Shown here: piece after piece, positions 1 to 12,710 of the stretch
Numbering within the stretch: the stretch's first letter is position 1
How the letters are laid out: each line of letters opens with the position of its first letter
Translations under genes and position numbers: made by a program
The notes under the pieces: model-generated
Databases searched by the model: none
The model's input: only the letters and a program-made list of their open reading frames with translations
Told to the model about the DNA's origin: nothing
Source: Isoetes taiwanensis
Taxonomy: Eukaryota; Streptophyta; Lycopodiopsida; Isoetales; Isoetaceae
Reading direction: 5' to 3'
Length of the DNA: 64,000 nucleotides
Assembly: GCA_021234155.1 (NCBI GenBank)
Contig: JAJEKV010000494.1
Coordinates: 105,999-169,998, forward strand

Positions 1-1390
1 TTTTGAATGTCACTCTTCGAATCTTTTGTCGTATGTAAGTCACAATCAACAATATGATGCTTTCTTTTAAGAAATATGCAAATTGCAATTCAGAGAGCAT
101 ATAAGGTCTCTTAAAAGCCTTAAAAGGCATTCTATCCTCCACCCTTACAAGGCCTTTTATCACATAGATTCAAGTTCTTGCTTTACATTCTTCAGAGAAC
201 TTCTAGCACAAAAATCATATTGATGGCTCTTGATGGGATGGTGATTGAAATACTTTGTAAAGCAGTTCAAAATAGATCAATAGCTTATCTTCTAATGGTA
301 AATTTGTTGGGAGAAATATGTGTTGCTAGTCCATGTAAAGAGGATTCCACGTTCATTACTCCATCAAAATTACCAGGCTCTGATAACTTATGCAGTCGAA
401 AGCGTTCAAGCCTGAAATTACCTTCTCTTTCTCCATATGTGAGCTAAAACAGTTTGAAGGTTTTCAGATTTCATATTTTATTGCCGAGGGCATTCCAAGC
501 AGATGATCAGCACCAAGCAGATCTTGTATTCAGTGACTCCATGTCCATTATTTTGCATAAAGTGTCATAAGTTGATTGAATCATATATGGAAGATTGTGA
601 TTCAACTTCTGCAACTTGAGAACTCATATTCTGTTCTTTTGATATTCCAAAATGAATAAATAGCTTTATTTTCCCCACCAAGAGGATTATCAAAGTACAA
701 CTACTTCAACTTCTTTGCGGCCAAATTGTGTGTTGTCATTCATGTAAGAACTCATCTGAGGATCCAATCAGAACTCTGCCAAAATTATCAGGCTCAAATA
801 AAGAGCCTTTCCAATGAACTCCACATCAAAGTGGAGTGTGGAATTTAGATATATGAGACAAGAACCTGCATAATAAAAATTGTACATCTCTACATTTCTA
901 GTAGTTAAAATCATTCCCCTTGTATTCATCTTACCTCCATTGCATCCTACTGCTCTTTGTCATATGCCAGTTGAGGTGGTATTATCAACGTACGCTTTCC
1001 TCCTATATCACAGAATGTTGTTTTTACAAACAGTTTTAAAGCTTTATGGTATGCGAGGTTAGTTGCGATTGAGGATAATATGTACAAACTTGCCAGCATT
1101 CTGGGATTCCATCTATGCCCAAGATGCCTTCATCCCAACCTTTTATAACCTAATTAACAAGTATTCTGAGTTGTCAAAAATATGCTGAGAAAAGTTATGC
1201 TGGTTGTATTTAGCTTTAGAGCTACATCCCACATTGATTTTGATGCTTCACATACCTGCCCTATACCTATCCGGAATTCAAAATGTTTGCCCCGCTTGTA
1301 AGCTACTATCAAAGATATCTTCATTCTCAAGTTTGCCATTGTAATGAGTTCAAAAGGTGGAGATTGTTAAGAAGCTGGTTAAGACAAATT
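1..1390. other. No supported gene
   Basis: Both strands hold only short frames of 60-90 codons, and none resembles a protein family I know. The sequence is moderately AT-rich. I see no LTR ends, tandem array or RNA gene. A decayed repeat cannot be excluded. Confidence 0.5.
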
Positions 1391-1470
1391 TTGTAGCTTC
1401 ACTTTTATCCCTTTCATCCCCTTTCCTCTTTCCTCTCCCCTTACGAGATCGAGCACGGCTAATCGGGTTG

Positions 1471-2119
1471 GTGGGGAAGTCGTGTGATAAATCTCGACCT
1501 TGAATGCAATCCCATTCCCATCCTATTCCCATTTTCCCTTTTCCCATACTTTTTTTCACTTCTCTTTTTCCCTGTCTTCACATCTTCCCTCTTCACTTTT
1601 TTTTCTCATGTCCTTTTTTCCTTCTCCTTTTCCCATACTCTTTTTTAAATCTCTTTTTCCCTTTCTTCACCCTCTCCCTCTTCCCCTCCCCTTTTCCGTG
1701 GCCTCCCCCTTTTCTCCCAATTTCCCTTTCGCCCTCCCTTTCATCTTTTTTTTCCCTTTCATTTTTCCATGCCCTTTTTCCTTCCTTTCTCTCCACCCTT
1801 TTGTTTCCCTTTTTCCTTCCCTTTCCTCCTTTCCCTTCCATCTTCTTTCCTCCTTTCCCTTTCCCTCCCTTCTTCTTTTCCCTTTCCCATTTCCCCTTTC
1901 CTCACCCTTTCCCTATTCCCCTTTTTTTCCATGCCCTTTTTTTTCCCCTTTTCCCTTGCTCTTTTCGCCCTTTTTAGTGCCTTTTTGTCCTTCCGTTCCT
2001 CCTTTCCTCTTTTTTTTCTTTTCCCCTTTTTTTTTTCCATTTCCCTTTCCCCCTTAAGATCAAAAGCATAACCAAACGGTGGGTGGGGAAGTCGTGCGAT
2101 AAATCTTGCCCTTTAAATG
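1471..2119. repeat. Polypyrimidine tract between direct repeats
   Basis: From about 1509 to 2056 the plus strand is almost only C and T (TTTCCC-type blocks), a near-perfect strand asymmetry over about 550 bases. It is bracketed by two copies of a roughly 38-base sequence starting GTGGGGAAGTCGTG and running through GATAAATCT to AATGCA, at 1471-1508 and 2083-2119. The flanking copies differ at a few bases. The tract could form triplex (H-DNA) structures. The Phe/Pro/Ser-rich or Lys/Glu/Arg-rich frames across it are compositional shadows, not genes. Confidence 0.85.
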
Positions 2120-3796
2120 CACTCACGATCTCAACCATTCAAATTAGGGCTTGATCCGATCCAATCTGATATAACATTTATATTATAATATAAGAAGATT
2201 ATGAATGATCTCTAAGACACTTAGCTTAAGATGGATGGGGTAAAACAAGAAAAGGTCTATAGGAAAGCGTGCCACTTTGTATAAATTTTTTTTTAATGCT
2301 TCCTTTGGACATTTTCTTAGTTATTGCTACAATAGGCCATGTCAGTTAAAGTTTTGTTTTCATTGGAGAGGCTGATGGAAATTATCACTACTGACATACA
2401 CAATAGGAATCCCATAATTATGGACAAGTTTTTTAAGTGAACTCACTTAACATAAATAAACTTTTGAAATAAGAATTCATAGTAAAAGGGGGGTTGGTTT
2501 TCACCCCGCCTAGTTCAAACTTTAGCTAATCCTAGGGATTCAATACACAAACGAAGTAAAACTCATATGGATCTTGAAAATATTGTTATGCTTGGGTATG
2601 CTTACGCAACTCCAGTTAAAACTAGGTACTGTAGGTTCTTCTTGCATGTTCAAGTTGATTGATGCATCGAGGGATATAGTCGAATTTCCAACCCAATCTG
2701 CTAAAGGATTCTTCAGAACATTGATAGTAAAGGCATATGTGGAACTTTGCAATTAACACCGCAAAATAGATCAGAGAGCAGTAACAAGATTGTTGGAGAC
2801 ATTTGAGAATAGAAAATCATTTATGTAGGTGAAAGCAAGCTAGAGTGTCTATAAATAGCTGGTCTAGGTATTGGATTATGCAAAGTACCTAATCAGTATT
2901 AAAGTACCTAAACGTAACCTAGAAGTGCCTAGAAGTACCCCATGTATGGAAGTGGTAGAAGAAGGATGTCTGAAAGAGCTTTTTATATCAATCATTGTCA
3001 CAAAGAAGAAGTTATTCCATGATGTATGAGTATCTAATGAGTATCTAGAGTACTTTGTATAAGGCTCCAAAAGTGGTATGCCCTAGCATGCTTTCAACCA
3101 TCAATCAGTCATGTGCTTCACTCCAGTGATCCTCGACCTAGTATATATTGGCATCCAAATTGCTTGCTGATTTTAGATTATAGTCATTCTTTGAACCAAT
3201 AGTAAGAAAGCCTCGGGTGGCAATTGTTAAGCGAATGTTGCTCGATAACTTGAAAGAACGACTTCTTACTAGTCATCCCTACAAACAACTGTGACAAATT
3301 GGCAATAAGCACCAAGCAATATAACCAAAGCATCCAAGAGATCATAATGGCAACTAAGAACGTGTAAGCTTTAGATGACAAACTATTAAAAAGAAGTAAA
3401 TTGATCAGCAAAAAATGATATCATTCAAGATTTTCAATTGCAAAGTACCAAAGTGTTTTCAAAATAGCAAATGTTTACTAGAAGAAAATTGAGCCCATCC
3501 AGTACTTAGATATACCACAGGTACATTCTTCCTTCTTATGAGCTTTCTTGATTCTTCTTACGAATTTTCTTAATCCTTAAATTTGTACATGTTGCACAAA
3601 ATAATCAATTAAGGTTCTCTTTCATTCGATACCATGCAATGTGCAATTGTACAATTCTTATTGTTGTTGTCGTCTTTGATTCATCTCCATTAATAGGTCA
3701 CTTGTTATGAAGATCATACTCATGATTGTATGTAGGTAGTTATGCTTGAATACTATATTATGATACATCTGGTGCTTTTTACATTTGGAATATAAT
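2120..3796. other. No supported gene
   Basis: Only short frames occur here and none has recognisable motifs. The segment has ordinary AT-rich intergenic composition. I find no repeat structure until the LTR element that starts at 3802. Confidence 0.5.
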
Positions 3797-3801
3797 ATTA
3801 T

Positions 3802-4408
3802 TGTAATCCACCTGAATGGACCAAACCCCAAGCTGAGCAGAATGCAAAATATATGCATCAGGCTGCGCCACACTCTACCAGCAACTACTCAAAAAACAAG
3901 ACACGAGAATTGAAGAGAAGAATTTGAAGAATGGAACAAGAGATCAAAGACACCTCAATTGCACAACCAAATAATAATCGAGATAATCTGGAGGTTCTTC
4001 CTCCTCTTCATTATTTATTTCTTCCATGGAAGATGCACTCTACAACAAAATAATATCTTCAAGAGCAAGAGTGAGAGAGAGAGAATGAGGAGACGTACCC
4101 CTCCTCTTAAACTTACACAACAAATCTCAGCCCTTCATCTTTGAACAATCTCCACCATTAGATCTCCAATAACTTACATGTCTCCTAGGATTGCGCCACC
4201 TCACCCCCATGCTTTAACCATTGAAAATGACTTTTATACACCTTCAAGTCCATAAGTTCAGCTTCAATACATCATAAATGCTTCATCCACAATATTTGCA
4301 CATTGTTTACATTTTCTCCACATTACACCCATATTGTTCTCCATTTATGCACACATTTCATCAATTTAAGCACATCATGCAAAAATAGTCAAGAAAAAAC
4401 GCACAACA
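3802..4408 (-). repeat. 3' LTR of the compact element
   Basis: This copy is nearly identical to 5944-6553 apart from a more divergent first 100 bases. On the minus strand it reads TGTTGTGCG...GGATTACA. A TATA-like TGTATAAAAG lies at about 4232-4241 on the minus strand and is also present in the other copy. Confidence 0.75.
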
Positions 4409-4426
4409 TTATTCCCCCCCAAGATT
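4409..4426 (-). other. Polypurine tract of the compact element
   Basis: The minus strand reads CTTGGGGGGGAATAA directly against the LTR start. This is the usual place and composition for the plus-strand primer of an LTR element, and it fixes the element's direction. Confidence 0.6.
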
Positions 4427-5943
4427 ATTCATCGTCCCGATGAATTCTTCAAAATCTTTTCTTCGATCTTCATGTCTTCAACTTGGTCCTCTAAATAGCA
4501 TCACAACTTAACAAAAATCCAATGTCCAAATGTCTTCAAGTCTTCAAAAACATCTATAGAAGTCTTCCAAGGAAAAAGAAATACTAAAACTTCTAACATC
4601 ACTTCATCTTCATCAATCATAGGGTGGCAAATGCCATCCAGGTCAGTGGCACCCTCGCTCTACTGCCTAGTATGGCGCTCTATCCCCTTCACATCACTTA
4701 TAATTTTTCATCACATTTTACATAGGTCATGGGATGCTGCTGCCTTTCTAGGTCAGCACATCCATCATGCCATCCATAATCACTTAAATAAAAAATAAAA
4801 CTTGTACAACTTCCTTTGATGCTTTCAAATATTGAATAACTTAAATATTAAACTTCTGTCATTGCAAAAGCAAAATACTGACCAGTGTTTCTTGATCTTC
4901 GATCTTCAAAGAAAATACCTATGTCTTCACAAATTTTGAGAACATACAACTTAAACTCAAATAAATGCACATGACGATGTATTGGGGTCTTCTGTATTTG
5001 GTTGAATAAAAAGAACATGGAGATGCATCTTCAAGATTTGAACTCGTGACCAAGTAATTGACAGCCAACAATGCATCCAACTAACCATTGCCAAATGTGT
5101 TAAAATTAACTTTTCCTTATCTTCAATTTATTTTTTTCTTTTCTTCCATAGTCCCTCTTCTTCTTTCTACTGCGCGCGCGGGCAGGGCCGTTAGGGTATG
5201 ATGGAGCAAGGGTAAAGAACGGCGGCTTCAGATCAAGCTCTGGCTATGTCCCACATTTCTATCTTGTTTTTTTCTTCTTTCTATGCAAGGATTAACACTT
5301 AGAATAGGGCAAGGAATGGCATGGAAAGATCACAAGCTTTTTCGTCCTTTAATTCTCAGGGTTTGTTTGGCTATGGCTGCGAAGCTTTTACAGGTCGGCC
5401 CATCTGGGTTGAAGCGTGAAAGAGAAGGCAACAAATTTATTTTTTCAAGGCTATTGCACGCATTGAGTGGCAAAGCTCGTGTAGAATCGAAACAAGCATT
5501 TGATGGATAATTTTAGCGAGGTGCTTAGGGACTAAGAAATGGTATTAAGCTTTGTTTTGTATGCGTGTAGCGTGAGTAGGTAATGGCACGTAATATATAG
5601 CGTAGCCGGTTTCTTTGTTCGGAATTAACAATCGAGATATATCAACATAATTACTGTTTATGAGAATATGGATTAACTTGAAGCTTACAACTCTCCGCAC
5701 AAGCTTTACTAGCCGTGCAAAGGAAGAACGAAGCCATATATTTATTGAATTCTAGAAATCTCTGAAATGCTTCATTTATAGCAGAAGGATGGACCATACC
5801 TCTTAGTCTGCTTCATAATGATTTGGAAGAAGAAATAAGTCTGCAAATCTCCTTATTCCTTATGCTGCTATATATAGTTGAGATTATCATCATAAAAATC
5901 ATGCTAATAGAATGCTGTTTCTTCTCGGAATGCCCCCCACTTA

Positions 5944-6553
5944 TGTAATCCACCTTAATGGACCAAACCCCAAAGCCGAAAGAGAATGCAAAATATATGC
6001 ATCAGTCATTGCCACACTCTACCAAAGAACTACTCAAAAACAAGACACGAGAATTGAAGAGAAGAATTTGAAGAATGGAACAAGAGATCAAAGACACCTC
6101 AATTGCACAACCAAATAATAATCGAGATAATCTGGAGGTTCTTCCTCCTCTTCTATTGTTAATTTCTTCCATGGAAGATGCACTCTACAACAAAATAATC
6201 TCTTCAAGAGCAAGAGTGAGAGAGAGAGAATGAGGAGACGTACCCCTCCTCTTAAACTTACACAACAAATCTCAGCCCTTCATCTTTGAACAATCTCCAC
6301 CATTAGATCTCCAATAACTTACATGTCTCCTAGGATTGCGCCACCTCACCCCCATGCTTTAACCATTGAAAATGACTTTTATACACCTTCAAGTCCATAA
6401 GTTCAACTTCAATACATCATAAATGCTTCATCCACAATATTTGCACATTGTTTACATTTTCTCCACATTACACCCATATTGTTCTCCATTTATGCACACA
6501 TTTCATCAATTTAAGCACATCATGCAAAAATAGTCAAGAAAAAACGCACAACA
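5944..6553 (-). repeat. 5' LTR of the compact element
   Basis: This is the second copy of the 607-610-base terminal repeat. On the minus strand the internal region begins after 5943 with TAAGTGGGGGGCATTCC. I cannot match this confidently to a specific tRNA primer. Confidence 0.7.
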
Positions 6554-6878
6554 ATTACACAAATTTTGTAAAGAATTTAACAAATGTTTAACTCATCTAC
6601 ATTGTTGCATCTATGGACATATATCTACATTATAAACAAGTGGACACTATGTATTTACCGTACATTGTACATACTAGACATGTAGAAGATATACACATAT
6701 TTGTCATATGTGTATATCTTCTACACTAGTTGAATAGCAACACTAGCGGTGAAAGGTTCACTGTAAAACCCGGTCCATAATGTGCAGCCAAACTTTGTTA
6801 AAATGCTTGTGTTATTGTATTGTAACATGTATCTCTAGGTCCAACAACAATCCCTTATGCTATGCTCTAGCTCTTTCG

Positions 6879-6908
6879 ATTCTATTCTATTCTATTCTAT
6901 TCTATTCT
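6879..6908. repeat. (TATTC)n microsatellite
   Basis: This is about six tandem units of the pentamer TTCTA/TATTC. A second (TATTC)n tract lies at 11341-11362, where it ends a LINE-like tail. Confidence 0.9.
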
Positions 6909-6960
6909 CCATGCTACAATGTCAAGTAGTTTAAGGAGAATTCTAAGCTACATGCTGCAC

Positions 6961-7022
6961 AATGTCACGTGCCAGCAATGTCAAGTTGTTTAATGTCACG
7001 TGCCAGCAATGTCAAGTTGTTT
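6961..7022. repeat. 31-bp tandem duplication
   Basis: Two adjacent copies of a unit running from AATGTCACGTGCC to AAGTTGTTT. A diverged part of the unit lies just upstream (near 6918). Confidence 0.85.
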
Positions 7023-7268
7023 AGAGAGAACGGTTTCTAAACGGCTAAACGCTAAACACCCACTCCCGGCAAAACACCAACCAACAAGTTTGACAATGCA
7101 CCAATTACAGAATTGCTAGAAAATTGTAGAATATTTTGGATCTGGCAACTCAAACTTTATACTAGTCTAATCGCCCTTTGTTGAACATGGCTTAAATTGT
7201 TTCTTCCAAATACAATGTTTCACATTGCTTGGTGTTCTATCATTTGAATTACCCACAATTACAATACG

Positions 7269-7350
7269 GCACTCAGTGCTCGATACTTGCAATTATGATG
7301 GACAAATCTGCACTCAGTGCTCCATACTTGCAATTATGATGGACAAATCT
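7269..7350. repeat. 41-bp tandem duplication
   Basis: Two head-to-tail copies (7269-7309 and 7310-7350) of a unit beginning GCACTCAGTGCTC and ending GACAAATCT. They differ by a single base. Confidence 0.9.
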
Positions 7351-7751
7351 GCATTCCATGCAATCCCCTGCTAGAACACTGGATCTGTGTCTTTGCATGG
7401 CAACCTTGCACTGACCACAGAATTGTGATAATCTTATTTTCTTTATCTGCTTCACTTGCTTTAGAGATATTTCAATAGCTTTATCGATTCTCTGGCAAAA
7501 TAAACTAATGCATTAAAAGTTGGCATTAGAATAAAGTGAGATTGACGAGAAAAGGTGGGGACATAGCAAAGGAACTGCATTCTGATACTTTAGTGGTTTT
7601 TTGTATCCTGTGAAGTGAGTTCACAAAATCCGTATACCTTGATGAGTACCACATTATAGACATGATTCTACAATATGCACATAAAGCACTCTCCAGACCA
7701 TAAAGCCAAATCTTCAGTATCACTTGCATCTGTAGACCTAAACTTGACAGT

Positions 7752-7842
7752 CAAGAAAGAACTCTCTCATTCTTCATCAGACTTTTGATTTTACAGCCAA
7801 GAAAGAACTCTCATTCTGCATCCGATTTTGATTCTTCAATAG
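7752..7842. repeat. Duplication across the GrpE stop codon
   Basis: About 45 bases from 7797 onwards, including the last codons and stop of the GrpE gene, are repeated with small changes just downstream of that gene (7752-7796). Both copies share CAAGAAAGAACTCTC and a following GA-rich/TTTTGATT stretch. The duplication lies in the 3' untranslated side and does not add to the protein. Confidence 0.7.
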
Positions 7843-9399
7843 GGATTTCAGTCCTTGGAGAAGGGGATGGTTCATCTAATGCAGGATCTGCTTCAGAAAC
7901 TGACGCTGGAGGACCCGAAGAGACCTTCACCGTCGCGGGGCGTAGAAGCTTGTGTCCTAATTTGAATCCTCGGCGAAATTCATGGCTCACTATACCCTCA
8001 GGAAATCGAGTAGATTCCTCCCGCATTATTGCTTCATGTAGCTGTTAACAATCAAAAAGTTATTCAAACCTTCTGACAGTTACAGATCACTTAACTATAA
8101 GAAATGTTCAACCTAGTTACCTACCTCAGGATCAAATTTCTTTCCTACTGTTTCAACAACCGACACCCCAAATCCACGCATTATCTCAACAAATTGCTTG
8201 TAAATCGATTGATAACTGCTGTCTATCTTTTCTCTTTTCTCAGTTTCTGTTTTATTGCTGCTTTTGCACGCTCAAAGTTATCAACCATGGGCAACAATGT
8301 TTCAATCACATCCCCACGAACAGAGTTTGCTAAATCAAGTTTCTCTTTCTGCGACCTTTTACAAAAGTTGTCAAAATCAGCATTGAGCCTCAGTATCCTT
8401 TCCTTTCCAAGTGCAACTTCCTCATGCAAGGTAGCAGTGCGTACAGAAAGTGTATCCTTCTCTGCATGTATTGCAGTTATTTGAGCATGTACATCTAGGA
8501 TGGTTGCTTCATCATTTGTCGAAAGAGCTCTTCTATATCTCTTCAACAAGGCTTCTGTCAGCGTTAAAGACTTATCATCATTCTCACTATCTTCTGCCAT
8601 CTCACTTGTTAATAGTTCGACCTCAGGTTCAGCCTTAGCTGTCCCATTGGTTTCCTATCAAGAAAATAATATGAACTTTTTAGTACTAAAAGTAAACCTA
8701 TGAAACTTTTATTTTAATTTTTAAAACCAAAACAGAGAATCGTTGCTTTTAATCTGTTTCAAGGTTTCAACCTAGACTTGTTCTTTAATAGGAAAATGAG
8801 AAATTTATTATGGATAACACAAAGACTACATAAGAGCTAAACAAGATAGATGAGCTTGCAATTGCTTAGTAAAAGAGCTTCCTGATCTAGGAACTCAGCT
8901 TTTAGGTTCCAAGAGCTAAATCAATTCAAGAATTGAAACAGCATTTTATATGCATAAGACTACATGAAATGATACTTGATTTGATTAGCTTAAATGGGCC
9001 ACTATAGCCAATATTTGGACAAATCAATTCGTACTTGTTCATCGACAGAAAACCACTTATTCATCAGTAAAACATACCCTTCAATTATCAGCAGAGACAA
9101 CCAAAATGTTTGAATGCTGGAATAGATAAAGATACCTCTGCTTCAGATTCAGGTGCTGCTCGCTGTTGCTCCTGAGAGACAAACACAAGAAATTGCCTAT
9201 GTCTATGCAAAGTATGGCGCAGCTGGGGTTTGGAAGGGTTCAAGGAAGAAAACTCTGGGCTACGAAGAAGTGCTGGTTTTTGGGCAAACCCAATAAAAAG
9301 TCCTCTCGAATGGCGGCTTTTACCTATACTTAAAACCCTATTGCTACTGGATATGGCAACCGAAACCGGAGTTACTAGCGCCACACTGGTAGAGGCCAT
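7811..9399 (-). CDS. CGE1: Plastid GrpE-type nucleotide exchange factor
   Basis: GrpE proteins release ADP from Hsp70; the plastid form serves stromal Hsp70 in folding and import. I read three exons on the minus strand: 9399-9136, 8654-8125 and 8041-7811, with GT-AG introns in matching phase, giving about 340 residues. The start ATG at 9399 (MASTSVALV) has a good context and opens a Ser/Arg-rich segment that fits a chloroplast transit peptide; an in-frame ATG at 9444 is less likely. Family motifs in order are RLNADFDNFCKRSQKE, LLPMVDNFERAKAAIKQ, YQSIYKQFVEIMRGFGV, then LHEAIMRE and GYKLGHKLLRP-like FKLGHKLLRP. At about 8245-8246 the frame shifts by one base between AAIKQ and TEKREKID, although both sides are conserved. 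I suspect a sequencing error; a recent pseudogene is the alternative. The gene symbol follows the plastid GrpE family name. Confidence 0.9.
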
Positions 9400-9444
9400 C
9401 ACCGTTCTTCTTTCTCCAAGTCTTTCGTTATGCTTATTAAGCAT

Positions 9445-10935
9445 GTATACGATCTCTATACGTATGCGTACGTTGAGTGTAGAATAGCGGAATCTAGATT
9501 GTTCTAGTGGTGCACAATATTCGTGACTTTTTGACGTTTGTGGAATGGGGGGTTGGGAATAGTGCTTTCATTTCCAAGTCATGTTGCAAAATATTTTTTA
9601 TACGTCAAGGTAAGTTGGTGTTCATTCTTGTGTATTTCCAATGAATGGCTACCATGTGGCGACCATTCTAATCAAGAATGGAAAATGGGATCGCATTCTT
9701 GATCGACCTGTTCCTGCGAAAATCTCTGTTGAAGACCTGTTGCAGCCTATTAAAATCTTACCTGACGCTATGAAACGGCCGAGGTCGGCCATTCCACGTG
9801 ATAGGCCCCTCATGTACTTAATAGGCATACGCCTTAACCACTTGTCCAAAGCGACCTTTAGTGATGTTCATCTTCAAAGCCGCCTTCGATAATATTGTTC
9901 ATCTTCCAATCTTCTTTAACCAAGAATGAACAGCCATTATTAAAATTTGGCCTTAGTACATGTTTTGATGCACAATCAGTTGATAATGTTGTCGGATAGG
10001 CATATTTTCCCTTTATTCCAAGATCTGGACCGTACATAGCAACCCTCGTTTGTGGGGTATGCATGTACAAATTTTTGTATATTGTATATTAAGGTTTACA
10101 AAATACTATAAGTTTTGAGAGAATGTACTTAATGGTGTTAATTTTGTACATGTATTGTAAATTTTTTGAGGCTCTCGCTGCCCTACGTAACCCCCCGTGT
10201 GAATATGCACCCAAACCAAAGGGGGTTTAAGGGGGATTTTAATTTAAATGTGTCAAATGCAATGGTTTGTGTTAAATAATGTTAGTTGTGTGTTAATGGT
10301 TTGTGTTAACTAAAAAAATTTTTGGGCCCTTCGGGGCCTTAAGGATGGTGTAGGGGAGTAGATATAGACATTACCTAATACTCTAATGATGGATGGTATA
10401 TCATAGCCTCACAAATCTAACAAACTAGAGGTGCTCAAATTATGGAAACGAAAACATTGCATAGAACTAGACATATAATATTATACCAATAGCAATATTA
10501 ATACATGAGGTAGCATGTAATAATAGAATTTATTAATAATGAACAAACACATATGCCCATATCCGTGCACATATGATCTAGGCGGCTATGCTTTAGATTG
10601 GAACCTTCTCATTTGTCTATAATTATTGGTATAGTCCCTGCCAACCCTATTAATTTAATGCAGTTCTTATATACACCAGATGTCTCACTCGACATTAGTT
10701 TCAATAGCACAATAAGTCGGGTTATCAAGATTCAGCATGTACACTTTTTAGTGTCAGAATCGATCCTTTGAATGCAAAATAATCACAATTAGTTGATAAA
10801 AGGAACAAGGCAATTCATTTCAATAGGTCGCATGATGCAAAGATGTAGTGTGTGTATGCAGTCCTGCAACCATATCTGTGTAACAGAGGTTATCATAAAC
10901 AACTTTCTACTGAAAAGTCATGAAACAAGCTATAT
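9445..10935. other. Upstream of GrpE, no other gene
   Basis: This region contains the GrpE promoter side, but I see no clear TATA box. A 40-base stretch near 9941-9980 (AATTTGGCCT...GCACAATCA) recurs at about 12647-12686, so it is dispersed repeat DNA. Around 10197-10240 there are short G and C runs. No coding region is supported. Confidence 0.45.
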
Positions 10936-11362
10936 TTGAAAGCCATCTTGCAAGGATTTGACAAAGTGCCATATCACTGTTTATCAGAACCTTCCACTCA
11001 CAGGTTTATGCCCCATGGTCAACTTCCTTATTTTCTTCTTCCTTATTTTCTGAGTTGCCCTGCTTTTGAGATAGATCGGAATCATTTTTTGACCTTAGCA
11101 TTCCATTCCACGCTTCCACAACTTTTCAGAGCACCATCTGTGCATGACTTGGCATTATACATACTTGAGGTTCTAGACAACCACCGAGCCCCTCGTGAGT
11201 CATTATCTCTCGCTTGTCTAGTATCATCATTACTGCAAAGGTTTTTCCCTTGAAAACCTTTCGAGGCAGGGGTTTTTTAATCCTAGTAGCCCATTGTATG
11301 GGTCCCATGACCTATTGGTCTCCGTGGACGTTAAAAAAACTATTCTATTCTATTCTATTCTA
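10936..11362 (+). mobile_element. Possible LINE-like 3' tail ending in (TATTC)n
   Basis: A 105-codon frame is followed by an untranslated-looking stretch (about 11254-11340) that ends in AAAAAAAC and then four TATTC units. Ending in a short simple repeat is typical of some non-LTR elements, and the same pentamer tract occurs at 6879. The frame itself shows no recognisable reverse transcriptase motif, so the assignment rests on the tail only. Confidence 0.3.
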
Positions 11363-12710
11363 ACCATATTGTTAGCGTGATAGACAATTTAAATATCGAC
11401 ACTTTCATCAATACCATACTCAAAAGAACATTTGAATTCATGCCCCAAGACTTCAAAGAAACCATTTGTAAGTCTTTGCTTTAAAGAATGCTCGCACCAT
11501 CGGTTTAGGAGAAACCTTCAAAGAATCATAGACCTATTTTTATAAGTAACCTTCCATCGGTTAAAAGACATATAATGGATTGAAATTTTTGCAGCCATCA
11601 TACAATACCATCATTATAATCCCAAAGTTAGACTAGCATAGAGCAAAAGAATTCCTTTGAAAAGGGACTCAGAATTATCATTAGAACTTTTTCGAATGAC
11701 CAGATATGCTTCATAATTATGTCTATGAATTGACAGCATCTTTTAGAAGCAAAAACTGGAATACCAATTACCATATAGAGACTACATAGTCATAAAAACA
11801 TAGGTTTTGTCGCATCTGGAGTTATGTGAATAAAAGAAACATAATCATTGAGCAAAACGAACAAGGTCAGGAGCTGAGATCCTGGTTACAGGAGGCTAGA
11901 TCAACTGAAGAAGATAAGGAGGCTAGAATCAGGCAAATTATATTCAACATGGGGAGATTGGCCCAACCTTTTACTCCCCAAAAGTCGCCAGCCTAACCGA
12001 CAACAAAGAAGCTCCTGAAAGTCCGCTACACGGTGCCTTTTGATCTAGAACCACTTTGGAGCTCTATTCGACCAAGGTAGTCACACCCTTGTGCATCTCT
12101 GCTCCAATAAAATTTGGCTAGACATACATGAGATTTTATTTGTTAAGACACAGAAACTAAGCCTTCAGTTGAAACTTTGATTGATATTATATAATAAGCC
12201 CACCTTCTGTGAAACCGTGTTGTGACTAGCAACAGCCTGTTTCAAACAAAAACCAACGATGCAAGTCAATGATGCAGTTTTAGAATCACTCTTGTTTCCC
12301 TTAGCAATCTGCCATAGCCACTAGTTTTTAATCGGGGGCCTTCTTCTTCGCCTCACCGCACAACATCAGAAACGGTGGCCAACAAAAACCCTAAATAAAA
12401 GGGTTCTATGGTTGAATGGTAGATATAAAAAAAGCATTGTGGTCCAGCCTGTGACATATAGATAAATTTAATCACGGCCATACAATTCTACCTCTCATAA
12501 AAAATCAACGGCCAAAAAATGAAGCACTCTAGAAATACTATTTAGTACATCTAGTTGAATACGGCAACAAAATCATAGAAAAACCTTAGTAAATATCGTA
12601 CAAAAACACAAAAGAAACCCCCTGTTATTATGTTAGATATTTGAAAATTTGGCCTGAGCACATGTTTTGACGCACAATCATTTACATTTTGTAGAGAAAA
12701 GAAAGCTAGT
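11363..12710. other. No supported gene
   Basis: AT-rich sequence with only short frames. A 40-base repeat shared with 9941-9980 lies at 12647-12686. I recognise nothing else. Confidence 0.45.

Larger units (their letters stand above)
3802..6553 (-). mobile_element. Compact non-autonomous LTR retrotransposon
   Basis: Two direct repeats of about 607-610 bases (3802-4408 and 5944-6553) enclose about 1.5 kb with no retroviral-type coding. The repeat ends are TG...CA (plus-strand TGTAATCC...GCACAACA). The flanks ATTAT (3797-3801) and ATTAC (6554-6558) match in 4 of 5 bases, as a target-site duplication would. Read on the minus strand, a G-rich polypurine tract ending GGGGGGGAATAA touches the repeat at 4408. 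That orients the element and resembles the end of a gypsy internal region. Because gag and pol are absent, this looks like a TRIM/LARD-type derivative that relies on another element's enzymes. Confidence 0.75.

Noticed and set aside
178-447. 89-codon frame near the window start
   Set aside because: It begins with TTG rather than ATG and shows no family motif or splice context.
1500-2071. Open frames of 90-185 codons on both strands
   Set aside because: They are direct translations of a CT-only tract (Phe/Pro/Ser/Leu on one strand, Lys/Arg/Glu/Gly on the other) with no motif.
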